From positions 1,658-65,657 of the forward strand of contig NZ_JYNL01000019.1 of the NCBI RefSeq assembly GCF_001044235.1: DNA of 64,000 nt, written 5' to 3'. How positions within the stretch are numbered: position 1 is the first letter of the stretch; each line of letters begins with the position of its first letter. The position numbers and the translations under genes were made by a program. Below the pieces are notes generated by a model. The model was given only the letters and a program-made list of their open reading frames with translations. It was not told where the DNA came from and did no database searches. Below are positions 25,000-33,598 of this stretch, in pieces. The stretch comes from Mycolicibacterium chlorophenolicum (lineage in GTDB: Bacteria > Actinomycetota > Actinomycetes > Mycobacteriales > Mycobacteriaceae).

Positions 25000-26145
25000 G
25001 ACCGCGACCGTCCCCACATGCCGGTGGTCGCGGTGGTACGTCAGGATCACGCCGCCGGTGAGGTCGTCGACGTTGCCCTCTTCGAGGTGGGCGGCGTCGG
25101 CCAGAGCGGGTGATCCGTAGCTTTGCAGGCGCAGGTCGAGTTGGTTGCTCCAGAACGCCGGAACTGGGGCGAACGGCGCATCATTGTCGTGCGGACCGAG
25201 CAGGGTGGCCGCTGCGCGGTTGGCCGTATCGCCGGGAATCGACCAGTGCTCGACACGGCGTGGCACGTCGTCGAACAACGGGTTAGGGAAGCGGGCGAGA
25301 TCGCCGACGGCGACGGTGTCGGACACACCGGCGACGGCGAGGCGGTTGTCGGTGAGCACACCATCGCTGAGATCGAGCCCCTGCCCGTAGAGCCATTCCA
25401 CGTTGCAAACAGATCCGATGGCTTCGACCACGATGTCCGCCCGAAGGGTCTCGCCCGTCGCGAGCTCGACACCGGTGACGGCATCGTCGCCGGTGAAGCT
25501 GACCACACCGGTCCCGATCACGAACTCGATTCCGCTGGCCGTGAGGTGCGCCTGCACCGCGGCCGCCAGGTCCGACCCCAGAACACGCTGCATGGGCGGT
25601 CCGGCGGGTTCGACGACGGTGACGTCGTGGCCAAGCGTGCGCAGGGTGCCCGCGACCTCGCATCCAATGAACCCGCCACCGATGACGACGGCGCGGCTGC
25701 CCGGCCGCAGGGCCGCCCGCAGTCCCAGGCAGTCCTCGACCGTTCGCAGTACGTGGCGTCCCCGTGCGGGTCCAGGCGCAACCAGCCTGCGGGGCCGCAG
25801 TCCGGTGGCGATGACCAATGCGTCGTAGGCTTGCTCGGCGCCGGAGCCTAGCGTGAGGCGGTGTGCACGGAGGTCAGCGGTCGCGACCGGTGTTGCGAGG
25901 CGGATGTCGACGTCGGCGATGCTGGCCCTGCGGCGGAAGGCAAGCCTACCAGCCAGCTCTTCTGCTGTGGCCGAATCGAATTCGCCGAGCGCTTCCTTGG
26001 ACAGCGGTGGGCGGTTATAAGGCAGGTGTCGTTCGGCGGAGAACACCGTTATGGGGCCGGTGTGGCCAAGTGCGCGCAGCTGCTCGGCCGACCGGAGTCC
26101 GGCCAGTGAGCCGCCTACGACGGCGACGTGCCGCGGGGTGGTCAT
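24934..26145 (-). CDS. Ferredoxin reductase (FAD/NAD(P)H, P450 electron-transfer type)
   Basis: A 403-residue rubredoxin/putidaredoxin-reductase-type flavoprotein. FAD motif HVAVVGGSLAGLRSAEQLR is at residues 5-23; NAD(P) motif AVVIGGGFIGCEVAGTLR lies near 150; the second FAD motif is VAVGDLARFPNP; and the C-terminal reductase domain (VEHWSIPGDTANRAAATLLG) is complete. The ATG overlaps the ferredoxin stop (TGATG), so the two are coupled. It should pass electrons from NAD(P)H to the [3Fe-4S] ferredoxin for the P450 at 26368-27570. The 3' end has been tandemly duplicated (24871-24999), leaving the gene intact. Confidence 0.92.
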   Translation of the reverse strand: MTTPRHVAVVGGSLAGLRSAEQLRALGHTGPITVFSAERHLPYNRPPLSKEALGEFDSATAEELAGRLAFRRRASIADVDIRLATPVATADLRAHRLTLGSGAEQAYDALVIATGLRPRRLVAPGPARGRHVLRTVEDCLGLRAALRPGSRAVVIGGGFIGCEVAGTLRTLGHDVTVVEPAGPPMQRVLGSDLAAAVQAHLTASGIEFVIGTGVVSFTGDDAVTGVELATGETLRADIVVEAIGSVCNVEWLYGQGLDLSDGVLTDNRLAVAGVSDTVAVGDLARFPNPLFDDVPRRVEHWSIPGDTANRAAATLLGPHDNDAPFAPVPAFWSNQLDLRLQSYGSPALADAAHLEEGNVDDLTGGVILTYHRDHRHVGTVAVNLSPARLRELRDAFTAVQLPA

Positions 26146-26333
26146 CAGTCCTCGATGAAGATGGCCTGGGCCGGGCAGACGTCTGCGGCCTCCTCGACGT
26201 GGTCGCGCTCCGAATCGTCGGGAGCTCCGTTGTATTCGAGCTTTCCGTCGTCGTTCATCGTAAAGACCAGGGGTGCCGCAATGGCGCACTGGCCGTGGTC
26301 TTGGCACTTCGTGGGATCTACGGATACGCGCAT
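26145..26333 (-). CDS. [3Fe-4S] ferredoxin of the P450 system
   Basis: A 62-residue ferredoxin. The cluster ligands are Cys10, Cys16 and Cys53 (KCQDHGQC, later DVCPAQAIF), the three-cysteine arrangement of actinobacterial P450 ferredoxins; the place of the fourth ligand of a [4Fe-4S] type is not a Cys. It is encoded 35 bases after the P450 gene and coupled to the reductase gene, completing a three-component monooxygenase. Small acidic and cytosolic. Confidence 0.93.
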   Translation of the reverse strand: MRVSVDPTKCQDHGQCAIAAPLVFTMNDDGKLEYNGAPDDSERDHVEEAADVCPAQAIFIED

Positions 26334-26367
26334 TTGGGGGTCCTTCCTTGGGGTTGATGGGCGGCGA

Positions 26368-27570
26368 TCAGCGCGCCGGGGTGAAACCGATGGGCAACTG
26401 GATGGGCCCGGTGTTGCCCGAGTCGGGCAGCCAGGTCGCCCCGGGCAGCGCGTGCGGGTCGCGCATGCGGCGCGCTAGCAGCGGCAGTGCCTCGCTCATG
26501 TCGGAGCGCGCGACGAAGTGACCGAGGCAATGGTGTGCTCCGCCGCCAAAGCCGAAGTGCGGCTTGCGTTCTGCGGTGATATCAAAGCTCCCGTCGAAGA
26601 CCCGGGGGTCGGTTCCTGCCGACTCGCTGTATAGGTGGACGGTGGTGCCGGCCTTGAGCGGGACTCCTTCGTACTCGAAGTCCTCCAATACCTCGCGGGT
26701 CACCCAGCGCACGGTAGGGTTGACGCGCATGACTTCCTCGACCGCCTTGCCGCCGAGCTCGGGACGCTCCGCGAGAAGGCGCCACTGATCGAGGTGAGCC
26801 ATGAAGGTCTGCATGGCCAGACCGAGCTGATTGCGGGTGGTGTCGAAGCCGCCAAAAATCAACAGCACCATGGCATCTCGCAGCTCGGTATCGCTGAGGC
26901 GGCCGTCTTCTTCGCGCGAAGCTTTGACCAATGCGGTGACGAAGTCCTCGCGCGGATTGGCGCGCCGGTCGGTGATCAGCGCGTCGCAGTACTCGTAGAG
27001 CCGCTGCAGGGCCGCCTCGATCTTGGGCAGGTCCTTGCCCAGCGTTACGCCTAGACACAATCCCATGGTCGCCGCCTCGGTCGAGATGACCTTCCATTCG
27101 TCCTCGGGGATGCCGAGCATGATCGCGATGACACGGGCGGCATAGGGTTCGGCGAACTCGCTCACAAACTCGCAACGGTAGGGCTCGGCGAAGTTGTCGA
27201 CCAGTTCGTTGGCCAGGGCCTGGAACCGCGGTACGAGCGAGCCGATGAGCTTGGGCGAGAACGCCGGGTTCATCAGGCGGCGCAGTCGGTGATGCTCCTC
27301 GCCTTCCTTGTTGAGGATCCAGCTGGCGAACCATTGGGCGAACGGGCCCTCGGTCACGCCGTTGTGCGCGGGCCACGCGACGCTGCCCTGCCGCAACTTG
27401 GGGTGCTTGAGCAGGCGACTGAACTGCTCGTAGCGCAGGACGGCGATACCGTACGGCGTGGTGGCGTACCAGCTGCGCTCCCGCGCCGCGTGAACCTCGT
27501 CGGAGGTGATGGAGAACGACGGATCGGCGACATCAAACGCAGCGACAGGCCCGAGGGCGAGGGACGACAT
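26368..27570 (-). CDS. Cytochrome P450, probably CYP151-like cyclic-amine hydroxylase
   Basis: A 400-residue soluble bacterial P450. The I-helix oxygen-binding segment FGGFDTTRNQ is at residues 239-248 (Gly in place of the common Ala); ExxR is Glu279-Arg282; the heme loop FGFGGGAHHCLG has Cys348 as the iron ligand. ATG 27570 is preceded by TGGAGGT at good spacing. The gene leads an operon with ferredoxin and reductase and has a near-consensus promoter at 27613-27640. From context (GS-like ligase, GntR regulator, aldehyde dehydrogenases, glycolate genes) I infer ring hydroxylation and opening of a secondary cyclic amine such as morpholine, piperidine or pyrrolidine. The CYP151 assignment rests on memory and context, not on an alignment. 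Confidence 0.88.
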   Translation of the reverse strand: MSSLALGPVAAFDVADPSFSITSDEVHAARERSWYATTPYGIAVLRYEQFSRLLKHPKLRQGSVAWPAHNGVTEGPFAQWFASWILNKEGEEHHRLRRLMNPAFSPKLIGSLVPRFQALANELVDNFAEPYRCEFVSEFAEPYAARVIAIMLGIPEDEWKVISTEAATMGLCLGVTLGKDLPKIEAALQRLYEYCDALITDRRANPREDFVTALVKASREEDGRLSDTELRDAMVLLIFGGFDTTRNQLGLAMQTFMAHLDQWRLLAERPELGGKAVEEVMRVNPTVRWVTREVLEDFEYEGVPLKAGTTVHLYSESAGTDPRVFDGSFDITAERKPHFGFGGGAHHCLGHFVARSDMSEALPLLARRMRDPHALPGATWLPDSGNTGPIQLPIGFTPAR

Positions 27571-27612
27571 CAGTGCTACCTCCAAGAGTCTGCGACCGAA
27601 TGGTCATTAAAT

Positions 27613-27640
27613 ATTCTAGAATTAGATTGTTAATTGTCAA
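27613..27640 (-). promoter_or_regulatory. Near-consensus sigma-70-type promoter of the P450 operon
   Basis: On the minus strand TTGACA, 16 bases, TAGAAT, followed about 43 bases later by the P450 ATG. The region is unusually AT-rich for this genome. The palindrome ATTCTAGAAT overlaps the -10 box and could be a repressor site, plausibly for the GntR regulator encoded just upstream. Confidence 0.7.
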
Positions 27641-27660
27641 GCTCTGGGTTCGGACGGCTG

Positions 27661-28401
27661 TCAAGCCTTGGTGGCGTCAGCCTCCGGCCATGCCACGGCA
27701 AGCACCCAGCCGGTGCCCAACGGCATCTCGACAACCTCACGGAACGCTGACGGATCCGTTGCCGGACCGGCCGTGGGCAGTGCCGCCAGCCGGGAGCCGA
27801 CCAGCCACCTGGGGGTATTCGCGGTGATTACACGGCGTTCGGCGCTGACGATGACGGCGTCCTCGGCCGTCTGCCGCAGCACACTAAGGAGTCGGTGCTC
27901 GACCTCCCCCACCACGAGGTCGGCTCCCGCCAAACCCAGGAAAACGCCGTCCGCTACGACGGGGATTGTTGCGGTGATCGTGTACATGTCCGATCCGCTG
28001 TAGTCGACATACGGTCCATAGGCCACCCGGGCCTGCCCGCGCCGGGCCAGCTGATACCAGTCCATCTGCAGGTAGTCGTAGACGTCGATGCTCGCCGGGT
28101 CGAAGTTGAGCTGCAAGCGCGCGATCCGTTCGCCGAAGCGCTGCCACCAGGCCATATAGCGCGCCCGACCCTCGACCACCGACGGCGCCGCGATGAAGCC
28201 CATCCCCCACGCCGCCCGCTCCTCGCCGATGAATACCACGAGGAGTCGCTGCAGATTGCTTAGGTGCGCCTCGGTGAACGCGGCCCGCGGCGGTCGGGCC
28301 CGCAGCACCTCCTCGGCGATGCGGTCGAGGCGCACATAGATCGGTTCCAGGGATTCCGACGCTTGCTCGGCGAGCTCGCGCGCCAGCGCGTCACCGGTCA
28401 T
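27661..28401 (-). CDS. Soluble Cache (dCache-like) ligand-binding protein
   Basis: A 246-residue protein that consists of a Cache/PDC sensor domain and nothing else: no signal peptide, membrane helix, kinase or DNA-binding part. The core reads DVYDYLQMDWYQLARRG (residues 106-122), then AYGPYVDYSG (127-136), ITATIPV and GLAGADL with Asp161, the layout of dCache ligand pockets. Compared with amino-acid-binding Cache pockets it keeps Tyr108, Trp115, Tyr116 and Asp161 but has Met113 where the carboxylate-binding Arg would be, which would suit an amine ligand (inference). Its ATG overlaps the GntR stop (ATGA). Probably an intracellular amine sensor working with that regulator. Confidence 0.75.
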   Translation of the reverse strand: MTGDALARELAEQASESLEPIYVRLDRIAEEVLRARPPRAAFTEAHLSNLQRLLVVFIGEERAAWGMGFIAAPSVVEGRARYMAWWQRFGERIARLQLNFDPASIDVYDYLQMDWYQLARRGQARVAYGPYVDYSGSDMYTITATIPVVADGVFLGLAGADLVVGEVEHRLLSVLRQTAEDAVIVSAERRVITANTPRWLVGSRLAALPTAGPATDPSAFREVVEMPLGTGWVLAVAWPEADATKA

Positions 28402-29138
28402 GACACAGTCCCCCGCGTCGACAGCTCAAAATTGATTTCGGTCAATCGAGCGAGCTGACCCATCACGTGGGATTCGGCCAGCCGGCGCGCCTTCTGCGCG
28501 TTCTCCGAGGCGATCGCCGTGGCAATGGCGTGCTTCTCTTCGATGTAGGCGGCGACAGCGACACCCGGATCCACTGGCAGCCAGATGAACCCGGCCACCT
28601 CGGCCTGCAGGTTCGCTTCCCGCCGCGCCAGTCGTGCTGATTGCGAGGCTACGGCCACCTGGATGTGGAACCTGCTGTCGGCGCGAATTCGGTCGCCCAG
28701 CGTCGAAGCCGAGCCGAGCTGGTCGGTGAGTGCGAAGAGCCGTCGCACCGCATACGGCGCGGCGCGCTCGGCCGCGAGCCGCGCCGCCTGGCCGGCGATA
28801 GCGGTGTGCTCGTCGAACAAATCACGCAGGTCAGAGGCGCTCATCTCGGCCAGGCGGGTGGTCAACTGGTCGACGGGCGGGCCAGCGGGGCGTCGGACAA
28901 ACGAGCCACCGCTGCGCCCGCGCCTGGTCTCCACCAATTGCTGGTCCCGCAGCGTCGCGAGTGCCTCGCGCACGGTCATGGGGGCGACGCCGAATTGCGC
29001 GGCCAGATCGATTTCGACCGGCAGGCGTTCCCCATCGTCGAGCAGACCGAGATGAATGGCCTCGGTAATTCTCTCAACGATCTCGTCGGCGCGACCGCCC
29101 GAGATCTCCGGCGAGACAAGCGGCGATAACGACATCAT
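28398..29138 (-). CDS. GntR-family (FadR subfamily) transcriptional regulator
   Basis: A 246-residue regulator. Residues 15-80 are the GntR winged HTH (RLPVEIDLAAQFGVAPMTVREALATLR), followed by an FCD-like all-helical effector domain (LRDLFDEHTAIAGQAARLAAER, SRFHIQVAVASQS with ligand His). It is the first gene of a two-gene unit with the Cache protein and is divergent from the permease gene. Between them is the imperfect palindrome at 29172-29190. It most likely represses the permease/aldehyde-dehydrogenase and P450 operons until an amine is present, as PipR-type regulators do in mycobacterial piperidine loci. Confidence 0.88.
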   Translation of the reverse strand: MMSLSPLVSPEISGGRADEIVERITEAIHLGLLDDGERLPVEIDLAAQFGVAPMTVREALATLRDQQLVETRRGRSGGSFVRRPAGPPVDQLTTRLAEMSASDLRDLFDEHTAIAGQAARLAAERAAPYAVRRLFALTDQLGSASTLGDRIRADSRFHIQVAVASQSARLARREANLQAEVAGFIWLPVDPGVAVAAYIEEKHAIATAIASENAQKARRLAESHVMGQLARLTEINFELSTRGTVS

Positions 29139-29171
29139 CGTCTCCTTCCGCGAGCGCCTGACGTGGGCAAT

Positions 29172-29190
29172 TTACCCGACTTTCGAGTAA
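29172..29190. promoter_or_regulatory. Putative GntR operator
   Basis: TTACCCG, five bases, CGAGTAA: a 7-bp inverted repeat with one mismatch, located 34 bases from the GntR start and 87 from the permease start in the divergent region. Its position fits an autoregulatory and permease-controlling site. Confidence 0.45.
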
Positions 29191-29276
29191 TTCTGCCGTT
29201 TTCCTTGCCCGATAAACAATAGGACTGTAGTTTTTCTCACAGCTCGCAGCCCGCACCACGGAAGAGAGTGGATCCT

Positions 29277-30785
29277 ATGTCCTCAACTGCGTCAACCGAC
29301 GATGGCTACTACACCTTTCACGACCAGGACGACGCAGCGCATCTGCACGCGCTCGGCTACAAGTCGGAGTTCAAGCGAGAGATGAGCCCCTGGGCGAACT
29401 TCTCGCTGGGCTTCACCTACCTGTCGCCCGTCGTCGGTGTGTACACACTCTTTGCCTACGCGCTGGCCACCGGCGGGCCGCCGATGATCTGGAGCCTCGT
29501 AATTGTCGGCGTGGGACAGTTGCTTGTCGCCCTGATTTTCAGTGAGGTCGTCGCGCAGTTCCCGGTCGCAGGTGGTGTCTATCCCTGGGCGCGGCGGCTG
29601 TGGGGTCGCCGGTACGCCTGGATGACAGGCTGGGTCTACATGGTTGCTCTGTTGGTGACCATCGCGTCGGTGGTCTACGGCGCGGGACCCTACATCGCCG
29701 CGGCATTCGGCATCGACGCGACGGTGAACAACGCCATCGCCTTCGCATTGGCGCTGCTCGCGCTGGCTACGGTGATCAACCTCATGGGCACGAAAGTGCT
29801 AGCGACCGCGGCGATCATAGGGTTTACCGCCGAGATGATCGGCGCGCTCGCCGTCGGTGGATGGCTGCTGATCGCGCATCGCGAGCACAACCTCGGCGTC
29901 ATCTTCGACAACTTCGGCGCGGGCGGCGACGGCAATTATATGTGGGCGTTCGGGGGTGCGGCTCTAATCGGTATCTTCCAGTACTACGGTTTCGAGGCCT
30001 GTGGCGACGTTGCCGAGGAGGTCCCCGACCCGGGCGGGCTAATCCCGAAAGCCATGCGCAGGACCATATACATCGGCGGCGCCGCAGCGACTTTCGTCTG
30101 TCTAGCACTGGTGCTCGCCGTGACCGACATCCCCGCCGTAATCGCCGGGAAGGACACCGATCCCGTCAGCACTTTGCTCAACGAGGCTTTCGGCACGACG
30201 GGCGCCCGGCTGGTCCTGTTCATTGTGCTCATTTCGTTCCTGTCCTGCGCGATGAGCCTGCAGGCCGCGGCCAGCCGGCTGGCCTACTCGTACGGACGCG
30301 ATGGCATGATCATGGGCAGCTCGTTGCTAAAGAAGTTCTCGGCGACCCGGCACGTCCCGCCGTACGCGTTGCTGCTCGCCGCCGCAGTGCCCGCGGTGAT
30401 CGTCATCGGGTCGAAGTTCTCGACGGACGCGATCACGAAGATCATCAGCTTCGCTGCATTTGGCATCTACCTGGCATTTCAGATGGTCGTCTTCGCGGCC
30501 TTGCGCGCCCGGCTCAAGGGCTGGGTCCCCAGCGGGAAGTACACGCTGGGCAAGTGGGGCGTGGCGGTCAACGTCGCGGCACTCGTGTACGGGGTGACGG
30601 CAATGATTAATATGGCGTGGCCGCGGACACCGGACGCCCCGTGGTACGACAATTGGATTGTCGCCTTGTCGGCCGTGATTGTGGTGGGAATCGGCTTGTT
30701 GTACATGATGATTCACCCGCTGCACGACCGAAGCACAGCACCGTACGACGACGCCATTCCGAAGAAACTGCATTCGGCGTCCTGA
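29277..30785 (+). CDS. APC-family amino acid/amine permease
   Basis: A 502-residue permease with twelve predicted helices. The N-terminal FKREMSPWANFSLGFTYLSPVVGVYTLF corresponds to TM1 of the APC superfamily, and EVVAQFPVAGGVYPWARRLWG to the TM2-3 signature. ATG 29277 is preferred to GTG 29268; GAAGAGAG lies upstream. The closest functional types are GABA/choline/ethanolamine-like permeases, so import of an amine or amino acid used by the flanking catabolic genes is likely. The gene is 22 bases upstream of an aldehyde dehydrogenase gene and divergent from the GntR regulator. Confidence 0.88.
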   Translation: MSSTASTDDGYYTFHDQDDAAHLHALGYKSEFKREMSPWANFSLGFTYLSPVVGVYTLFAYALATGGPPMIWSLVIVGVGQLLVALIFSEVVAQFPVAGGVYPWARRLWGRRYAWMTGWVYMVALLVTIASVVYGAGPYIAAAFGIDATVNNAIAFALALLALATVINLMGTKVLATAAIIGFTAEMIGALAVGGWLLIAHREHNLGVIFDNFGAGGDGNYMWAFGGAALIGIFQYYGFEACGDVAEEVPDPGGLIPKAMRRTIYIGGAAATFVCLALVLAVTDIPAVIAGKDTDPVSTLLNEAFGTTGARLVLFIVLISFLSCAMSLQAAASRLAYSYGRDGMIMGSSLLKKFSATRHVPPYALLLAAAVPAVIVIGSKFSTDAITKIISFAAFGIYLAFQMVVFAALRARLKGWVPSGKYTLGKWGVAVNVAALVYGVTAMINMAWPRTPDAPWYDNWIVALSAVIVVGIGLLYMMIHPLHDRSTAPYDDAIPKKLHSAS

Positions 30786-30807
30786 CCCAATGATCGGAAA
30801 GACAGCA

Positions 30808-32166
30808 ATGAGCATTATCCAACCGCCCTACCAGAGTCTCGATCCGGCCACCGGCGAGGTTATCGCGAAGTTCAAAACGGCCACCGACGACCAGGTGGCT
30901 ACCGCCCTCGCCACGGCCGACGCGGCCTACCGCAGCTGGCGTGACGAGCCGCTCGAGAATCGGCTCGAAGTGGTGCGAACGGTCGGCCGCCTGTTGCGAG
31001 AACGTGCCGACGATCTCGCCGCGTTGGCACAGTTGGAGATGGGCAAGAAGCGCAACGCGGGCAACGAGGAGGCGGAGTTCTCGGGGTCGATCTTCGAGTT
31101 CTACGCTGACCAGGGCGCCAAACTGCTTGCCGACGAACCCATTCCGACGTTCAGCGGCGGAACCGCTGTCGTGCAGCGCCGACCCGTCGGCGCGCTGCTG
31201 GGCGTCATGCCGTGGAACTACCCCTTCTATCAGATCGCCCGATTCGCAGCACCGAATCTGGTTGTCGGCAACACCATTCTGCTCAAGCATGCGGAATCGG
31301 TTCCGCAATGCGCGTTGGCCATGGCCGAGATCATGCGCGACGCCGGGGTGCCCGATGGCGTGTACACCAACCTGTTCGCCACGTTCGATCAAGTCCAGAC
31401 TATGATCGAGGATCCCCGGGTGCAGGGTGTATCGGTGACCGGCTCGGAGCGTGCCGGGGCCACGGTCGCCGCGATCGCTGGTCGGGCGTTGAAGAAGTGC
31501 GTCCTGGAACTCGGCGGGTCGGACCCGTTCATCGTGTTGGACGGGAACAGCAGAGAACTGGCCCGAACGGCGTGGGAGTTCCGGACGTCGAACATGGGCC
31601 AGGCGTGCAACTCCAACAAGCGGATGATCGTGCTCCACGAGCTGTACGACGAGTTCGTCTCGGAACTAGTGTCGTTGGCCGATCAACAGAGCGACATCGC
31701 TCCAATGTCGTCGCGTGCTGCCGCGGAGAACTTGGCCGCGCAGGTCGCCGACGCCGTCGACAAGGGCGCAACCCTGCACGTCGGCGGAGTGCTGGGCGAT
31801 GCGCCAACCGCGTTCTACACACCGGCTGTCCTGACCGGGGTTTCCCCGGGAATGCGTGCGTACACCGAGGAACTATTCGGTCCGGTGGCCGTGGTGTACA
31901 GCGTCGGCACCGACGATGAGGCGGTCGAACTGGCGAACTCCACGGTGTATGGCCTGGGTGGGGCGGTCTTCAGTACCGACACAGCACGCGCCGAAGCGGT
32001 GGCCCGGCGCATCGACGCCGGGATGGTGAACGTCAACATGCCCTCAGGCCAAGGACCCGATATCCCGTTCGGCGGTGTCAAGCGCTCCGGCTTCGGTCGC
32101 GAACTGGGAGCGCTGGGGATCGACGAGTTCGTCAACAAGCAGATCTACGTCGTCGCCGAAAGCTGA
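30808..32166 (+). CDS. NAD(P)-dependent aldehyde dehydrogenase (succinate-semialdehyde type)
   Basis: A 452-residue aldehyde dehydrogenase of the GabD1-like short form. The NAD loop GVMPWNYPFYQIARFAAPNL, the catalytic Glu in VLELGGSDPFIV and catalytic Cys in NMGQACNSNKRM are all present, as is the C-terminal IPFGGVKRSGFGRELG. ATG 30808 is favoured by GGAAAGACAGCA; an earlier ATG at 30790 adds six residues. It is co-transcribed with the permease. Substrate is probably a semialdehyde formed from the imported or ring-opened amine (succinic, glutaric or similar). Confidence 0.9.
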   Translation: MSIIQPPYQSLDPATGEVIAKFKTATDDQVATALATADAAYRSWRDEPLENRLEVVRTVGRLLRERADDLAALAQLEMGKKRNAGNEEAEFSGSIFEFYADQGAKLLADEPIPTFSGGTAVVQRRPVGALLGVMPWNYPFYQIARFAAPNLVVGNTILLKHAESVPQCALAMAEIMRDAGVPDGVYTNLFATFDQVQTMIEDPRVQGVSVTGSERAGATVAAIAGRALKKCVLELGGSDPFIVLDGNSRELARTAWEFRTSNMGQACNSNKRMIVLHELYDEFVSELVSLADQQSDIAPMSSRAAAENLAAQVADAVDKGATLHVGGVLGDAPTAFYTPAVLTGVSPGMRAYTEELFGPVAVVYSVGTDDEAVELANSTVYGLGGAVFSTDTARAEAVARRIDAGMVNVNMPSGQGPDIPFGGVKRSGFGRELGALGIDEFVNKQIYVVAES

Positions 32167-33186
32167 AAGACAGATTAGGTCGAGGTATTGCAAAGGAGGG
32201 CCGTGGTCTCGCACGCGAGGCCACGGTCCGACTGCGATTTCTATTCAATGCGCGTCGGTATCTACCAGCGGCTTACAGATATATAGGAACCGGCCGCCCG
32301 ACGACGAGTGGAAGGACGATCGCAGGCATGCCGTGTCAGACGACGTTGTCGGCTTCGACGGTGAACCAGCTCGCGAGTTCAACGGCGCGGTTGGGTGGTT
32401 GGATTGCAGCCGGCGGCGAAGCGGCGCCACCTTCGAAGTAGGGGGTCCTGGCACTGCGCAATGAACCGCGAGCTTGCCCGCACGTGTTCGATGAACAGCC
32501 CCTGCCCGTCGGAGGCGAGCACACGCGTGGTTTCGCGCAGTGTGCGATCGGGGTCGTTGTGCTCACCGCCGCGTAAAAACGAGGCCTTCGGTGGGCTATC
32601 GATCCCCACGGAGACCTCCTCCGGAGGCATTCTGTCCACATGCACGAGCTGTGTTGGTGCGCAGCGATTTTGGACCGGCCGACGTTCGATGGACCGCATC
32701 GTCGCGACAGCCCGACGCCCGGTGGGTGAGGAAGAACGCCCGTAGCCGTCGGCGCCGATAGCCCCAGTCCAGATGTCACAATAAGAAGCCTTAGCCGCAG
32801 ACCACGTGACTGCGGAACCGGGTGATCTCCCCGGAATGCACTCGCGCATCAACAATCAGCCGGCTCGCACTTCTCATGACCGCCAACCCGAGATCGCGGC
32901 ACCGACACTCACCGCGCCCACCACAAACACGCCCAACACCCTGGCGACCGGCGACATTAGCCGGCCTAAGGGGCGAGGTACTGCATCGGATTCGAGTGTT
33001 TCCGGACATCATCAATCCTTCCCGCCAAGCTCACGTCCGGCGCGTCAGACCAAGACCAGATCCACCGTTATTCCGACCTATTCTGATGTCTTGCGCCATC
33101 ACACGGTGCTTTAGTGGGTGTGTGCTCATCTCGTGCTTGGCACGTGAGGGAGCAAAACGTCGACGCAGGCCTGTGTTTCAGGAGGA
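32167..33186. other. Gene-poor stretch with methyltransferase remnant
   Basis: About 1 kb after the aldehyde dehydrogenase. The only recognisable sequence is the broken methyltransferase at about 32336-32560 (listed separately). The rest (32560-33186) has frames on both strands without motifs. I see no repeat or RNA signature. Confidence 0.55.
32336..32560 (-). pseudogene. Fragment of class I SAM-dependent methyltransferase
   Basis: In one frame the text DPDRTLRETTRVLASDGQGL followed by FIEHVRASSRFIAQCQDPLL and WRRFAAGC is a recognisable C-terminal half of a UbiE/type 11 methyltransferase; after about 32420 the frame shifts to end SWFTVEADNVV. The SAM-binding N-terminal half is absent. Not functional. 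Boundaries approximate. Confidence 0.6.
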
Positions 33187-33471
33187 TCAGGTGTAGCGGA
33201 GGGTTCGTCGGCGTTCCCGTTCGGATAGTCCTCCCCACACTCCGAAGGGTTCCTGGTGCACGGTGGCGTAATGGCGGCATTCCGCAATGACCGTGCATTC
33301 GGCGCAGATACGCTTGGCGCGCGCCTCACGTTCGTTCTGGGCGCGGCCTCGCTCGCGGTCCGCGCCGAAGAAAATGGTGAGGTCTTCCCCGCGGCACCGT
33401 GCTGCTTTCTGCCACTCCCAGTGGTCGGGGTTGAGGTCGACGGTCCGATCGCGGTGCCGCAGCGGTGACAC
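33187..33471 (-). CDS. WhiB-family iron-sulfur regulator, 5' end uncertain
   Basis: The frame ends with a complete WhiB core: one Cys in AARCRGEDLTIFFG, a C-x2-C-x5-C set in KRICAECTVIAECRHY, and the diagnostic turn PFGVWGGLSERERR. These bind a [4Fe-4S] cluster that responds to redox or NO and modulates RNA polymerase. GTG 33471 is a possible start but its ribosome site is weak. Upstream in another frame, from ATG 33509, the text MTTPAATAPPVYVCHRCGTA looks like a genuine start with an extra C-x2-C pair, so a one-base shift near 33440 may have broken the original gene. Actinobacteria-specific family. Often found on plasmids and mobile regions. Confidence 0.7.
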   Translation of the reverse strand: MSPLRHRDRTVDLNPDHWEWQKAARCRGEDLTIFFGADRERGRAQNEREARAKRICAECTVIAECRHYATVHQEPFGVWGGLSERERRRTLRYT

Positions 33472-33598
33472 ACGTAGACCGGCGGTGCGGTCGCGGCCGG
33501 GGTCGTCATGGCGCAGCGCACATTCAGGGGCAGTGTGCGCCGCGCCCGCGGCGACCGATGCCGGGTCGGTGTCACGGTGTGTCGCGGTGGACGCCACG

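Noticed and set aside
29600..30610. 336-codon frame overlapping the APC permease on the same strand
   Set aside because: Arg-rich out-of-frame translation without membrane segments; the permease frame is strongly supported.
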